Assembly: GCA_012735215.1 (NCBI GenBank)
Contig: JAAYHX010000013.1
Span: forward strand, 1 to 35,499
DNA length: 35,499 nt
Direction: 5' to 3'
From: Tissierellia bacterium
GTDB taxonomy: Bacteria > Bacillota > Clostridia > Tissierellales > Tepidimicrobiaceae
Part shown: positions 1 to 9,033 of the stretch, one piece after another
Numbering within the stretch: position 1 is the stretch's first letter
Layout: the number at the start of each line of letters is the position of its first letter
Made by a program: the position numbers and the translations under genes
Notes under the pieces: generated by a model
The model's database searches: none
What the model was told of the DNA's origin: nothing
The model's input: the letters and a program-made list of their open reading frames with translations, nothing else

Positions 1-154
1 CTATATTGTCATAGCTTACGAATTCTCCAGATCCATATCTTTTATTCAATACTAATGTGATTGCTGCTGTTAATGTAGTCTTACCGTGGTCAACGTGACC
101 TATTGTTCCTATGTTTACGTGAGGTTTTGTTCTCTCAAATTTAGCTTTAGCCAT
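1..154 (-). CDS. tuf: Elongation factor Tu, N-terminal part (runs off the window)
   Basis: This is the N-terminal 51 codons of EF-Tu, the GTPase that delivers aminoacyl-tRNA to the ribosome. The translation begins [20 protein letters not shown] and continues into the G1 motif GHVDHGKT. The ATG at 152-154 follows a GGAGGAAGG ribosome binding site, and the gene is cut by the window edge at position 1. It lies about 70 nt downstream of tRNA-Thr with no terminator between them, so both are probably transcribed from the promoter at 319-347. A sigH then tuf order is common in Clostridia. Confidence 0.97.
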   Translation of the reverse strand, partial: MAKAKFERTKPHVNIGTIGHVDHGKTTLTAAITLVLNKRYGSGEFVSYDNI

Positions 155-223
155 TTTTCCTTCCTCCCTTATATAAATAGTAATTCCCTCTAGAAAACTC
201 ATCCGGGTGTATCTAAATAAGTA

Positions 224-299
224 TGGAGCCCATGACCGGACTCGAACCGGTGACCTCTTGCTTACCATGCAAGTGCTCTACCTCCTGAGCTACATGGGC
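224..299 (-). tRNA. tRNA-Thr (anticodon GGT)
   Basis: A 76-nt cloverleaf with an encoded CCA end. The acceptor arms GCCCATG and CATGGGC pair. The anticodon stem CTTGC/GCAAG encloses the loop ATGGTAA, giving anticodon GGT, which reads ACC/ACT threonine codons. The T arm contains the GGTTCGAGTCC signature. It lies between sigH and tuf and is read in the same direction as both. Confidence 0.97.
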
Positions 300-318
300 A
301 TTAAAATCGTTCAGAATA

Positions 319-347
319 ATTTTACTACCTATATCTTACCTTGTCAA
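319..347 (-). promoter_or_regulatory. Sigma-A-type promoter for tRNA-Thr and tuf
   Basis: A -35 TTGACA (342-347) is separated by 17 nt from a -10 TAAAAT (319-324), about 20 nt upstream of the tRNA 5' end. This near-consensus promoter fits a stable RNA and translation factor unit. Confidence 0.8.
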
Positions 348-371
348 TAGTGAAAATCAGTTTAACTGCTT

Positions 372-1004
372 TTATAAGTACCTTTCTAGCTTCCTTTTTA
401 CCCTTTGAAGAGCATTATCAATGCTCTTCACATGCCTAGATAATTCCACTGCAATCTCTTGGTAAGTCTTGCCTTCTAGGTAAGCAATAAGCACCTTCCA
501 CTCCAGATCGCTCAATAGTTGGGCCATCTTGCTTTCCATAGAACATAGCTCTTCGCTGTTGATTACAAGCTCTTCAGGATCTGTAATTTTTGCCTCGCTT
601 ACTACATCTAGTAAAGTTCTATCCGAATTCTCGTCAAAGATTGGTTTATTTAATGAAACATAAGAATTTAATGGAATATGCTTTTGCCTAGTTGCCGTTT
701 TTATGGCCGTAATAATCTGTCTTGTAATACAAAGTTCGGCAAAGGCCTTAAAGGAAGTAAGCTTGTCCCTCTTGTAGTCCCGGGTAGCCTTAAAGAGACC
801 TATCATCCCTTCCTGAATGATATCCTCCCTATCAGCACCAACTAAAAAGTATGCTTTAGCTTTTAATTTAACAAAATTCTTGTACTTCCTAATCAAATAT
901 TCCATAGCTTGGGTATCTCCAGTTCTGGCTTCTTCAACTATATCCTCATCTTCCATATTGTCATAAATACTAATATCAACTTGATCTAGTGATCCTATAG
1001 TCAC
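372..1004 (-). CDS. sigH: RNA polymerase sigma-H factor
   Basis: This is a sigma-70 family factor of the SigH type, which directs transition-phase and early sporulation transcription in endospore-forming Firmicutes. Region 2 is visible as DREDIIQEGMIGLFKATRDY. The C-terminal region 4 helix-turn-helix is KTYQEIAVELSRHVKSIDN. The reading frame is open further upstream, but the ribosome binding site GGAGGG at 1012-1017 places the start at the GTG at 1002-1004 (8-nt spacing) or the TTG at 1005-1007. The GTG gives 210 residues, typical for SigH. It is the last protein gene before tRNA-Thr and tuf and has its own promoter at 1051-1079, so it need not depend on yacP transcription. Sporulation itself cannot be concluded from this gene alone. 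Confidence 0.95.
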   Translation of the reverse strand: MTIGSLDQVDISIYDNMEDEDIVEEARTGDTQAMEYLIRKYKNFVKLKAKAYFLVGADREDIIQEGMIGLFKATRDYKRDKLTSFKAFAELCITRQIITAIKTATRQKHIPLNSYVSLNKPIFDENSDRTLLDVVSEAKITDPEELVINSEELCSMESKMAQLLSDLEWKVLIAYLEGKTYQEIAVELSRHVKSIDNALQRVKRKLERYL

Positions 1005-1050
1005 CAAACATCCCTCCAAAGTTGTTGAAAATACCCACACAATTAACTAA

Positions 1051-1079
1051 ATTATAAGAAATTAACAGAAAATAGTCAA
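1051..1079 (-). promoter_or_regulatory. Promoter of sigH
   Basis: TTGACT (1074-1079) and TATAAT (1051-1056) are spaced by 17 nt. The promoter lies directly downstream of the yacP stop codon and about 45 nt before the sigH start. Confidence 0.75.
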
Positions 1080-1080
1080 G

Positions 1081-1614
1081 CTATTTGTTCTTTTTTGTGA
1101 ATTTGCTAAGCTTCATTATAGTTTCCTCATCTAAACCACCTAATAACAGTTGGTTTTTTACTTTTTCCCTTTTCTTCTTTCTGCTTAATATTCTCTTCAT
1201 ATTGTCTATCTGTACTTCCAATTCCCTTGCAGAAATTCTGGTGCCCCCTCGGCCTAGCACTATCTGCTGCTCCATCCAGTCTGAAGTAGCAACCTTAACA
1301 GATTTTACCCTACCGATTTCATCTAGTATTTTTTCAATGTACTGGTCGGCCGTTTCCTTTTCCTTAGTATATATTACATCTACTCCCTTTATAACTTCCT
1401 TCTTGCCACTATTTCCTCTAACCATATGAGCATCAAAGACTATGACTACTTTTATATCTGCAAAATGTTGATATTCTGCCATAATTTCTATTAGCTCTTC
1501 CCTCGCCACCTCTAAACTTAATTTGCTCAATTCCCTCAAGTTGTCCCAGGAATTTATAATATTGTATCCATCTACAAACAGGTATTCATTGTAACTATTC
1601 TTTTTCATTCCCAT
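1081..1614 (-). CDS. yacP: YacP/Rae1-type NYN-domain ribonuclease
   Basis: A 177-residue protein of the NYN (PIN-like) family. In Bacillus subtilis the homologue Rae1 (YacP) is a ribosome-associated mRNA endonuclease. The N-terminal strand carries the acidic motif LFVDGYNIINSW. A second acidic segment, KVVIVFDAH, and the later motif KEKETADQYIEKI are typical of the fold. The ATG at 1612-1614 follows GGTGAGG and overlaps the 3' end of rlmB by 20 nt, indicating translational coupling. The C-terminus is lysine-rich, consistent with RNA or ribosome binding. The family assignment is firm; substrate and specificity are inferred from the homologue. Confidence 0.9.
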   Translation of the reverse strand: MGMKKNSYNEYLFVDGYNIINSWDNLRELSKLSLEVAREELIEIMAEYQHFADIKVVIVFDAHMVRGNSGKKEVIKGVDVIYTKEKETADQYIEKILDEIGRVKSVKVATSDWMEQQIVLGRGGTRISARELEVQIDNMKRILSRKKKREKVKNQLLLGGLDEETIMKLSKFTKKNK

Positions 1615-2344
1615 GATTCTGCCTCACCACTTCATATATTAGAATAGAGGCAGCATTGGATGCATTGAGAGAAGAGACTTTCCCATACATAGGAATCTTA
1701 ATCAAGAAGTCACATTTTTCTTTCACAAGCTTTGAAAGGCCCTTACCTTCACTTCCAATTACTAGAACTACAGATCCCTTTAAATCTGTATCAAAATAAT
1801 ATTTATCTCCATCAGCATCTGCTCCGTAAATCCATAAACCTTCCTTTTTCAAACTGTCTATTGTATTGGGGATATTGTTTACCTTTGCTATAGGTATGTG
1901 CTCCACCGCCCCAGCAGAACTCTTATAAACCGTTTCATTTACATGAGCTGCCCTTCTCTTTGGAATTATTATGCCATCTACTCCCCCACATTCAGCAGTT
2001 CTAGCAACGGAACCTAGATTATGGGGATCTTCTACCCCATCAAGCACTAGTATAAAAGGAGGCTTATTGGATTTTCTAGCCCTTTCTAAAATATCTTCCA
2101 CCGAATAATAATCATAAGGAGCAACTAAAGCAGCTACTCCTTGATGATTTGCTCCTTGGGCAATCTGATTTAGCTTTGCTTTATCAACATACTGAATAAC
2201 AACATTTCTATCTTTAGCAATGCCGATGATCTTTTTAACAGAACCCTTAAGTTCCCCTTTAGATATATATATTTTCTCTATTTCCTTATCTGTCTTTAAT
2301 ACTTCTAATACTGGATTTCGTCCTACAATATATTGTTCTTTCAT
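1595..2344 (-). CDS. rlmB: 23S rRNA (guanosine-2251-2'-O)-methyltransferase, TrmH/SpoU family
   Basis: A SPOUT-class RNA 2'-O-methyltransferase of 249 residues. An N-terminal substrate-binding domain (about 1-80) precedes the trefoil-knot domain. The three SpoU motifs are visible: NLGSVARTAECGGVDGIIIP, VLVIGSEGKGLS and SSLNASNAASILIYE. RlmB methylates G2251 in the peptidyl-transferase P loop of 23S rRNA using S-adenosylmethionine. It starts at an ATG preceded by AGGGG, lies 24 nt after thyX and overlaps yacP. The rlmB-yacP-sigH order is classical in Firmicutes. Confidence 0.94.
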   Translation of the reverse strand: MKEQYIVGRNPVLEVLKTDKEIEKIYISKGELKGSVKKIIGIAKDRNVVIQYVDKAKLNQIAQGANHQGVAALVAPYDYYSVEDILERARKSNKPPFILVLDGVEDPHNLGSVARTAECGGVDGIIIPKRRAAHVNETVYKSSAGAVEHIPIAKVNNIPNTIDSLKKEGLWIYGADADGDKYYFDTDLKGSVVLVIGSEGKGLSKLVKEKCDFLIKIPMYGKVSSLNASNAASILIYEVVRQNHGNEKE

Positions 2345-2368
2345 CCTGCGCCCCTGCTTTCCTTAATA

Positions 2369-3127
2369 TTATAAATTTTTAAACTTTTCCCTTACTTCTT
2401 CTATTTTCCCGCAGGTCATCTTCCCCTCGGGACAAGGTCCTGAAACACATGCAGGACCTGCTTTTTTGAATAAAGTAGGATATACTCCTTTTACCAACTT
2501 TAACATTTCTGTAGCTAGACTTCTTATCTCCCATTGAGCTCTATTACAGCACCTTAGCCTAAAGAAATTCAAGAGAGATCTAGTATTCATAGTAAAAACT
2601 ATTTTAGTCTCACAAGCATTAGGAAAAACATATCTAGCATCCTCAATAGCTATCTTTTCAGCCTTCAGCCGTGCTTCCTTTTCGCTCTTTTCACTTTTTA
2701 ATAGTTCTCTTAAATTACTCTCATATAGTATTTGGGTTATCTCATTATAGTATTCTTGATCTTTTTCCATAGCTTCTATAAAGAGTCTTTTAGCCCTTTC
2801 ATCTTTTTCAATAGAAGGAGGAATTACATACTCAAACTGCTCCAACTTTACATATCTTTGAGACTGCTGAGAGTAGCTGGCAAGCCTATGCCTTACCAGC
2901 TGATGAGTTAAGGTTCTGGAAACTCCTTCTACTGCAAAAGTAAAGGTTACATGTTCTATTGGGGACTCATGACCTAAGCTTACCAGCACATTCAAAAACT
3001 TTGAAACCTCTTCGTCATCTAAGTTTTCCTCTATGTCGCTTATACCTACAGGTGAGTAGCACAGCTTAGCTGCAGAAGCAACTAGCTTTTCTCCATCAGG
3101 TGTGTACCTTAACAGCTCTACCTTCAT
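2369..3127 (-). CDS. thyX: FAD-dependent thymidylate synthase
   Basis: ThyX makes dTMP from dUMP using methylene-tetrahydrofolate with NADPH and FAD, and needs no separate dihydrofolate reductase step. The signature [14 protein letters not shown] spans about residues 79-92, matching the RHRxxS...SxR FAD/dUMP motif. The length of 252 residues is slightly longer than the shortest ThyX proteins. The C-terminus carries several cysteines (FLRCC-like segment and [15 protein letters not shown]) seen in clostridial versions; their role is unknown to me. The start follows AAGGGGGAAAAT. It lies 39 nt after cysS with no terminator between them. In some relatives an mrnC gene sits between cysS and this position; it is absent here. 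Confidence 0.95.
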   Translation of the reverse strand: MKVELLRYTPDGEKLVASAAKLCYSPVGISDIEENLDDEEVSKFLNVLVSLGHESPIEHVTFTFAVEGVSRTLTHQLVRHRLASYSQQSQRYVKLEQFEYVIPPSIEKDERAKRLFIEAMEKDQEYYNEITQILYESNLRELLKSEKSEKEARLKAEKIAIEDARYVFPNACETKIVFTMNTRSLLNFFRLRCCNRAQWEIRSLATEMLKLVKGVYPTLFKKAGPACVSGPCPEGKMTCGKIEEVREKFKNL

Positions 3128-3166
3128 ATTTTCCCCCTTTTCTTTTGTTAGATTCTCAATCTTTTA

Positions 3167-4564
3167 TTAGATTCTCTTCCACTTAACTCCTTCAGGTGTA
3201 TCCTCCAAGACTATGCCTTTTTCTCTTAACTGGTCTCTCATCTTATCAGCTAAAGCATAATCCTTATTCTTCCTAGCTTGAGTTCTCTTTTCTATTAGTT
3301 CCAATATATCCTCTTCCAAAATCTGATTTTCCTTATACAATATACCTAATACTCTAGATAAGCTTAGTAAGTTATCATAGGTATATTGTATCACAGATTT
3401 AGATGTTTTCTCATTGAAATTAGAATTTGTAAACTTGATTAGTTCAAACAGGCTAGCTATGGCTTCTGCAGTATTTATATCATCTTCCATACTGTTTATG
3501 AAATCTTCAATATACCCGTCCACCTGTTTTAACATCTCTTTTTCTTCTTCATTAACTTCCCTATCTTCAGCCTTAGATAGAAGGTACTCCAGATTATATT
3601 TTCCATTGTAAAGTCTTTCTAAAGCTCTTTTAGATGATTCCATCAGTTCCTTGCTAAAGTTTATTGGGTTTCTATAATGGGCTGATAGTATGAAAAATCT
3701 TAATACCTCTAAATCAAATTCCTGACTTATCTCTCTCACGGTAAAGAAATTCAACTCTGATTTTGACATCTTCCTGTTATCTACATTGATCATAGCATTA
3801 TGAAGCCAATAATTGGCAAAAGGCTTGCCTGTTAAGGTTTCTGTTTGAGCTATTTCATTTTCATGGTGAGGAAACTGTAAGTCCTCTCCTCCTGCATGAA
3901 TATCAATGGTCTCACCCAGAAGCTCCTTAGCCATTACAGAACATTCAATATGCCATCCGGGTCTTCCTTTTCCCCAGGGGCTATCCCATGAAGGTTCTCC
4001 TGGCTTAGCCTTTTTCCATAAAGCAAAATCCATAGGATTTTTCTTCTCTTCACTTACTTCTATCCTTGCTCCACTCTTTAGTTCATCAAGGTTCTTCTTG
4101 GATAGCTTTCCATATTCATAGGCTTTAGTTATGTCGAAATACACATTTCCATCCACATTATAGGCGGCACCTTTTTTAACTAGGTCATCTACAAATTCTA
4201 TTATCTTACCTATATATTCTGTAGCTCTAGGATGAAGGGTTTCTTCCTCATACAAGGATAAACCCTCAGCATCTTTTATGAACTCTTCTATATATCTGTC
4301 TGCAATTTCCTTAACTGTAGTATTTTCTTCATTGGCCTTATTTATCAGCTTATCATCTATATCTGTAAAATTAACTGTGTACTTAACCTTATATCCTTTA
4401 TAGACAAAGTATCTTCTCAAGGTATCAAATACTACCAATGGTCTTGCATTGCCCACATGTATATAGTTGTATACTGTTGGTCCGCATACATACATGGTGA
4501 TTTCATTTTCCTTAACAGGTTTAAACTCCTCTTTTTTTCTAGTTAATGTGTTATACAGTTTCAT
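3167..4564 (-). CDS. cysS: Cysteinyl-tRNA synthetase
   Basis: A class I aminoacyl-tRNA synthetase that attaches cysteine to tRNA(Cys). The HIGH-type motif appears as YIHVGNARP and the KMSKS loop as NRKMSKSELNF. The N-terminal CGPTVYNY and the later GWHIECS and FPHHENE segments hold the zinc-binding Cys/His/Glu ligands that discriminate cysteine. An ATG 15 nt upstream is in frame but lies inside the GGGAGG ribosome binding site. The start at 4562-4564 has correct spacing and gives 465 residues, normal for CysRS. Transcription is controlled by the upstream Cys T-box (4616-4840). thyX, rlmB and yacP follow without a visible terminator and are probably in the same unit. Confidence 0.97.
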   Translation of the reverse strand: MKLYNTLTRKKEEFKPVKENEITMYVCGPTVYNYIHVGNARPLVVFDTLRRYFVYKGYKVKYTVNFTDIDDKLINKANEENTTVKEIADRYIEEFIKDAEGLSLYEEETLHPRATEYIGKIIEFVDDLVKKGAAYNVDGNVYFDITKAYEYGKLSKKNLDELKSGARIEVSEEKKNPMDFALWKKAKPGEPSWDSPWGKGRPGWHIECSVMAKELLGETIDIHAGGEDLQFPHHENEIAQTETLTGKPFANYWLHNAMINVDNRKMSKSELNFFTVREISQEFDLEVLRFFILSAHYRNPINFSKELMESSKRALERLYNGKYNLEYLLSKAEDREVNEEEKEMLKQVDGYIEDFINSMEDDINTAEAIASLFELIKFTNSNFNEKTSKSVIQYTYDNLLSLSRVLGILYKENQILEEDILELIEKRTQARKNKDYALADKMRDQLREKGIVLEDTPEGVKWKRI

Positions 4565-4615
4565 TTTTATACCTCCCATCTATTCATAAATAAATAGTAC
4601 TTAACTAACTATTAT

Positions 4616-4840
4616 AAAAAAACCGCCTCTAAGCAAAGAGACGGTAGATCCGCGGTTCCACTCTATTTGGCTAAAGCCCACTTCACTATTATTAACGGAA
4701 TAACCCGTATCCCCCTACAATAGCTTCAGAGGATCTGTTCAGAGGTGCACTTCAACTATAATTTAACCTAAGGACCTCTTTCAGCCTAGGAAAGTCCCTC
4801 TCTTTTAGGTGATTATAGTCTACTCTCCCCATCACAACCT
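4616..4840 (-). promoter_or_regulatory. T-box riboswitch, specifier TGC (cysteine), upstream of cysS
   Basis: The T-box element TGGAACCGCGG is at 4650-4660 (minus strand). It is followed by an intrinsic terminator whose 9-bp stem ACCGTCTCT/AGAGGCGGT occupies 4622-4645 and ends in a T run at 4616-4621. Stem I is formed by CTATAAT pairing with ATTATAG. The AGTA and GAA elements of the specifier loop flank TGC at 4747-4749, followed by the conserved purine A. Uncharged tRNA(Cys) should pair with TGC and its 3' end should stabilise the antiterminator, allowing cysS transcription. I see no convincing promoter immediately upstream; transcription may enter from gltX or from an unusual promoter. Confidence 0.93.
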
Positions 4841-4874
4841 TTATCTATTTACTTAAACTTAATGTAAGTATAAC

Positions 4875-6359
4875 TTAAATGTGATTCTTCTCTACATATT
4901 CTATTCTCTTTATGATATTTTCCTTGCCCAAAAGATAGATTATGTTTACAAGCTCTGGGCCATGGTTAGCTCCTGTTAAAGCAACCCTAACAGGCATAAA
5001 GAGCTTCTTGCCTTTAACTCCTGTAGATTTTTGAATAGTCTTCATGACTTTTTTTGCAAACTCCATATCAACTTCTTCTACTTCATCTACTGCTTCCTTT
5101 AAAGCCTTCAGAACCAAGGGAGTTTCTTCCCATTTCAATATTTCCAATGCCTCTTCATTTTCTGGCTCTACAGTATCTGCAAAGAATATATCTACCTTAT
5201 TCACTATTTCAGATAGATAGGATAAGCCTTCTCTTACAGTTTCCACCAGAGTCTTAATCCAATCAAATCTTTCATTTATAAAGCCATCATCAATATAGCC
5301 TGCATCTTTTAAGTATGGTATAGCAAGTCTAGTGAGTTTATCTAGGTCATAACTTCTTATATAATTTCCATTTACCCAATCTAGCTTATCATTATCAAAT
5401 ATTCCCCCAGCATTAGATACCCTTTCAAAGGTAAACTCCTCTATCAGCTCCTCCATGGATAAGATCTCCCTATTGTCTTCAGGAGTCCATCCCACTAAAG
5501 CTAGATAGTTTACTAGGGCTTCTGGAAGATAACCTTTTTTCCTAAAGTCCTCTACTGAAACATCTCCGTGACGCTTGCTCAACTTCTTCCTATCCTTATT
5601 AAGAACTGTAGGTAGATGAACATAGGTAGGCTTCTCCCATCCAAAAGCCTCGTATATATATACATGCTTAGGGGTTGAAGGAAGCCATTCCTCTCCTCTT
5701 ACAATATGAGTTATACCCATTAGGTGGTCATCTATAACTACTGCTAGATGGTAAGTTGGAAATCCATCTGACTTCAAGAGCACTTGATCATCTAGATCAT
5801 TAGTATTTATAGTTATATCTCCTCTAATAAGATCCTTGAACTTTATATCCCTGTTAGCAGGCAGCTTAAGTCTTACTACATATTCCTCACCATTAGCTAT
5901 TCTTTCCCTTGCCTCTTCTAGACTCAAGCTTCTACATAATCCATCATATTTAGGAATCTGACCCTTAATTTTTTGCTCTTCTCTAACCTTATCTAGCCTT
6001 TCCTTGGAGCAGAAGCAATAGTAGGCATAGCCATTTTCAATCAACTGGTCAACATATTCCCTATATATATCCAACCTTTCTGACTGTATATAGGGACCAA
6101 AATCTCCCTTTTGTACAATCTTACCATCTTCTACAAATACGCCTTCATCATATTTTATTCCTGCCCATTGTAAGGAAGCTATTAGATTTTCAATAGCTCC
6201 TTCAACATATCTAGTCCTATCTGTATCTTCAATTCTCAATATGAATTTTCCACCATGGCCCTTAGCAAACAAGTAATTATATAAGGCTGTTCTAAGTCCA
6301 CCTATATGTAAATATCCTGTAGGGCTAGGAGCAAATCTTAGTCTAACTTCTTTCAACAA
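4875..6359 (-). CDS. gltX: Glutamyl-tRNA synthetase
   Basis: A class I synthetase that charges tRNA(Glu). The N-terminal ATP-binding motif is [17 protein letters not shown] and the second signature is [14 protein letters not shown]. The helical anticodon-binding domain fills the C-terminal third. Its length of 494 residues is usual for bacterial GluRS. The start is a TTG: two consecutive TTG codons (6357-6359 and 6354-6356) follow GGGAGG at 6365-6370, with spacings of 5 and 8 nt, so the exact first codon is uncertain by one. It has its own promoter at 6391-6419 and no T-box, unlike cysS and ileS in this window. Confidence 0.96.
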   Translation of the reverse strand: MLKEVRLRFAPSPTGYLHIGGLRTALYNYLFAKGHGGKFILRIEDTDRTRYVEGAIENLIASLQWAGIKYDEGVFVEDGKIVQKGDFGPYIQSERLDIYREYVDQLIENGYAYYCFCSKERLDKVREEQKIKGQIPKYDGLCRSLSLEEARERIANGEEYVVRLKLPANRDIKFKDLIRGDITINTNDLDDQVLLKSDGFPTYHLAVVIDDHLMGITHIVRGEEWLPSTPKHVYIYEAFGWEKPTYVHLPTVLNKDRKKLSKRHGDVSVEDFRKKGYLPEALVNYLALVGWTPEDNREILSMEELIEEFTFERVSNAGGIFDNDKLDWVNGNYIRSYDLDKLTRLAIPYLKDAGYIDDGFINERFDWIKTLVETVREGLSYLSEIVNKVDIFFADTVEPENEEALEILKWEETPLVLKALKEAVDEVEEVDMEFAKKVMKTIQKSTGVKGKKLFMPVRVALTGANHGPELVNIIYLLGKENIIKRIEYVEKNHI

Positions 6360-6390
6360 TATATCCTCCCTTCGCTGCTGATTACTTAAT

Positions 6391-6419
6391 ATTATATATT
6401 AGTATATACTTGCTGTAAA
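6391..6419 (-). promoter_or_regulatory. Promoter of gltX
   Basis: TTTACA (6414-6419) and a perfect TATAAT (6391-6396) are spaced 17 nt apart, giving a short leader of roughly 25 nt before the TTG start. Confidence 0.8.
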
Positions 6420-6432
6420 CGGGTTGACTTAA

Positions 6433-7287
6433 CTACCCAAACAATCTGTTGAAAAAGTTTATAACTGCATCTAGTATTCTCTGCAATAAGGACTTTACCT
6501 CTATATTTTGCTGCAATACCTGGTCAATTTTCCCAGATATATCCTTTAGCTGCTCTTTTATCTTATCGATATCTAGGTCTAGCTTTGATACCTTTTGCAT
6601 TAGAGAAATAATTTGATCAATTTGTTCCTGAGTTAACTGTATGGATAAGTCTTCTGCTATTTCCCTAATAACCTTTTCAATAGAATCTTTATCCTTAATA
6701 TTCTTATCAATTATATAAACCTTTACGCTATTTATCAACTCCTGGGCCTTTTCTTTCCCAATGGCTTCTCCAAGTTCAGCAGTAATTACTATTTCTTCGC
6801 TGGCTGTCTTCTTTTCTTCTTCTGTAATCTTCTCCCCACTCGCATCTTCAAATGCTTTAATAATACCAGTTAAAGCTGCTGTTCCTGATACCCTTACAGG
6901 GCACCCAACTACTATCTTTGCATCCTCTATTCCCGCTGTAATACAGGCGTTTCTATACATGTCCTCAGTTACCCAGAATATATTGTGGGTTTCTACAGTA
7001 ATACCTGAACCAGCTGGCAGCTTCTCCACATAGGCAGAAGACAAGGCCTTACGCCCAATTAGACTTTCATCAATGTATTCTCCAAAGTAATCCCTTTCCT
7101 CTTGGTTAGTTACATATACAATCCTTACATTCTCATCTACATTAAAGAATTCAAGCATCTGTTTCTTTTGCTGATCAGTTAAATCATTTCCTAAGGTAAC
7201 AACAATATTATCCTCCGTATCAGCATAGGACAAGGTTGAAATACCAAGCATGCAAACTATTAAAATACAGGTAATAAACTTTCTCAC
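6433..7287 (-). CDS. Secreted DUF1002 family protein (YpuA-like)
   Basis: An exported protein of unknown function that I recognise as the DUF1002 family, related to B. subtilis YpuA. The frame is open further upstream, but the site GAGGTGA followed by GTG at 7285-7287 gives a clean signal peptide. That peptide starts RKFITCILIVCMLGISTLSYA, with probable cleavage after the final alanine. The conserved central block includes VVGCPVRVSGTAALTGI and a glutamate/lysine-rich helix. The last 90 residues look helical, with heptad-like leucine/isoleucine spacing that may form a coiled coil. It lies between gltX and the ProRS-like gene and has its own -10 box and an inverted repeat upstream, so it is probably independently expressed. 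Nothing in the sequence reveals a biochemical activity. Confidence 0.85.
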   Translation of the reverse strand: MRKFITCILIVCMLGISTLSYADTEDNIVVTLGNDLTDQQKKQMLEFFNVDENVRIVYVTNQEERDYFGEYIDESLIGRKALSSAYVEKLPAGSGITVETHNIFWVTEDMYRNACITAGIEDAKIVVGCPVRVSGTAALTGIIKAFEDASGEKITEEEKKTASEEIVITAELGEAIGKEKAQELINSVKVYIIDKNIKDKDSIEKVIREIAEDLSIQLTQEQIDQIISLMQKVSKLDLDIDKIKEQLKDISGKIDQVLQQNIEVKSLLQRILDAVINFFNRLFG

Positions 7288-7327
7288 CTTAATCACCTCA
7301 TTCATTTCCAATTGTTTAAATTGTTCT

Positions 7328-7353
7328 AAGATAATTATTGACTCAATTATCTT
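7328..7353 (-). repeat. Perfect 9-bp inverted repeat (possible operator) upstream of the DUF1002 gene
   Basis: AAGATAATT (7328-7336) and AATTATCTT (7345-7353) are perfect inverted copies separated by 8 nt. They lie just downstream of a TATAAT on the minus strand (7359-7364), about where transcription of the DUF1002 gene would begin. No T run follows, so an operator is more likely than a terminator. Confidence 0.5.
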
Positions 7354-7411
7354 AAAAGATTATACCCTAACTTTTAAAAATAATCTATACCATATTATAT
7401 AAAAGAGAATA

Positions 7412-7436
7412 AAAGGCTAGATAAATTCTAGCCTTT
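7412..7436 (-). terminator. Intrinsic terminator after the ProRS-like gene
   Basis: AAAGGCTAGA (7427-7436, read on minus) pairs with TCTAGCCTTT (7412-7421) around a 5-nt loop, followed by TTATT. The stem begins at the stop codon of the ProRS-like gene. Confidence 0.8.
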
Positions 7437-9033
7437 ACAATTTAAGTCCTTGTATCTCATATTCTTCTTTTATCCTATCCAAGATCTCATCAGCAGGTAT
7501 TTCACTCTTTTCATCTTCTCTTCTTAAGGAATACTCAACTATCTTTTCTGCAGCTCTCTTCCCTACTGTAATTCTTATAGGAATACCAATTAAATCCCTA
7601 TCCTTAAACTTAACTCCAGGTCTTTCATTTCTATCATCTAATAATACTTCTATACCTTCTTCCTTTAACTTCTTATAAATATCTTCTCCTAGTTTAGCTT
7701 GTTCTTCATCCTTTGCTTTCACAACTGTTATTATTGCTTGGTAAGGTGCTAAAGCAAGGGGCCAAACAATACCATTTTCATCATGATTCTGCTCAACTGC
7801 AGCAGCTAGTAATCTAGAAGCATTCAGCTTATAGCTTCCCACAGCAAAGGGCTTTTCTTTACCATCTTCATCTAAAAAGGTAGCATTGGCAGCCTCACTG
7901 CATTTTGTTCCCAATTGGGTCATGCGTCCTACTTCTATACCCCTATCCACATTTAATAGTTGGCCGCACTTTGGACACATATCTTTATCCTCTACTAAAA
8001 GCAGATCCTCTACTACCTCTCCTTCAAAATCCCTTCCATAGTTTACATTCTTAATATGATAATCGGTTTCATTTCCACCTACAATCAAGTTTTTCATCTT
8101 GGTAATTCTTGAATCTACAATTACCCTAACCCCTTCTTTTAAACCAACAGGTCCTGCAAATCCTTTTACTGCACCAGTTATATCCTCAACTACTGTTTCA
8201 TCAGCCATCTCTAACTGATCCTGAGAAATACCTAAGTAATTACATAGCTTGACTTCATTTAACTCTCTATGGCCTGGAACAACAACTAATATTGGCTTTC
8301 CATCGGCCACATATATTAAAGACTTACCAAAATTGCTCTTATCCATATCAAAAAATGCTTCCAAATCCTCTATGGTGGTTACATCAGGAGTATGTACCTT
8401 CTCCATGGGCATTTCAGCTTCCTCTTGTTCCTCCATATTATATACTACCTTTGCATTATGAACATTTGCCCCGTAATCGCATTTATTGCAATAGACAAAT
8501 ACATCCTCCCCTACTTCTGCTAGGGCAATAAACTCATGACCTTCTTCTCTTTCTGTTATCCTATACTTTAATTTTAGCCTTTCTAAAATGCTTTCATAAG
8601 CTTTCCTCACATGGCTATAGGAATTGTTCATTCCATCTATATCTTTATCATAACTATAGGATTCCTTTTCCAGGTTTTCTTTAGCCCTTATCAGTCCATA
8701 TCTTGGCTTTATCTCATCCTTGTGGCTATTATAAACCTGATAAAAAGTCAAAGGTAATTGCTTGTAAGATCTAACCTCACTCTTAATCAAAGGGGTTAAA
8801 TGGTCTTCGTAGGTAGAAGCTAAATAAAACTCTTGAGCCCCTGTTTTATCCATCTGCTGCCTTATTATATCCTCTATTTTCTTTAATACTCTATGTCCAA
8901 TAGGTAAGTAAGAATATACACCCAAATCAATTCTTCTAATCATTCCTGCTCTAAGTAGTAATTGATGACTTGGAACTTCCGCTTCTGATGGAACTTCTCT
9001 TAAGGTTGGCATGTACAGTCTAGACATTCTCAT
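7435..9033 (-). CDS. Bacterial-type prolyl-tRNA synthetase-like protein with degenerate catalytic core and intact INS editing domain
   Basis: It aligns with bacterial ProRS from the N-terminus (SEAEVPSHQLLLRAGMIRR) to the C-terminal anticodon-binding domain (DDRNERPGVKFKDRDLIGIP). At 532 residues it is shorter than the usual 565-575. Compared with E. coli ProRS, about 35 residues are missing between GAQEF (65-69) and STYED (73-77). Motif 2 FRDExRPR is HKDEIKPR (104-111). The segment GSIGGS before HEF is lost. Motif 3 GIGVxR has become KLNASR (402-407). The INS editing domain (about 220-345) keeps the lysine of NFGKSL (K237), the GPVGL loop, the IVDSR aspartate and the histidine in NETDYHIKNVNYGRD (H326). 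I infer loss of aminoacylation with retained Ala-tRNA(Pro) deacylation. The frame is open throughout, so this is not an obvious pseudogene. Automatic annotation would call it proS. Confidence 0.88.
   Translation of the reverse strand: MRMSRLYMPTLREVPSEAEVPSHQLLLRAGMIRRIDLGVYSYLPIGHRVLKKIEDIIRQQMDKTGAQEFYLASTYEDHLTPLIKSEVRSYKQLPLTFYQVYNSHKDEIKPRYGLIRAKENLEKESYSYDKDIDGMNNSYSHVRKAYESILERLKLKYRITEREEGHEFIALAEVGEDVFVYCNKCDYGANVHNAKVVYNMEEQEEAEMPMEKVHTPDVTTIEDLEAFFDMDKSNFGKSLIYVADGKPILVVVPGHRELNEVKLCNYLGISQDQLEMADETVVEDITGAVKGFAGPVGLKEGVRVIVDSRITKMKNLIVGGNETDYHIKNVNYGRDFEGEVVEDLLLVEDKDMCPKCGQLLNVDRGIEVGRMTQLGTKCSEAANATFLDEDGKEKPFAVGSYKLNASRLLAAAVEQNHDENGIVWPLALAPYQAIITVVKAKDEEQAKLGEDIYKKLKEEGIEVLLDDRNERPGVKFKDRDLIGIPIRITVGKRAAEKIVEYSLRREDEKSEIPADEILDRIKEEYEIQGLKL

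Noticed and set aside
7435-9033. Frameshifted or sequencing-damaged ordinary proS
   Set aside because: The frame is continuous, the losses are in frame and occur at several separate catalytic motifs, while INS and anticodon domains are conserved; this looks like divergence, not damage.
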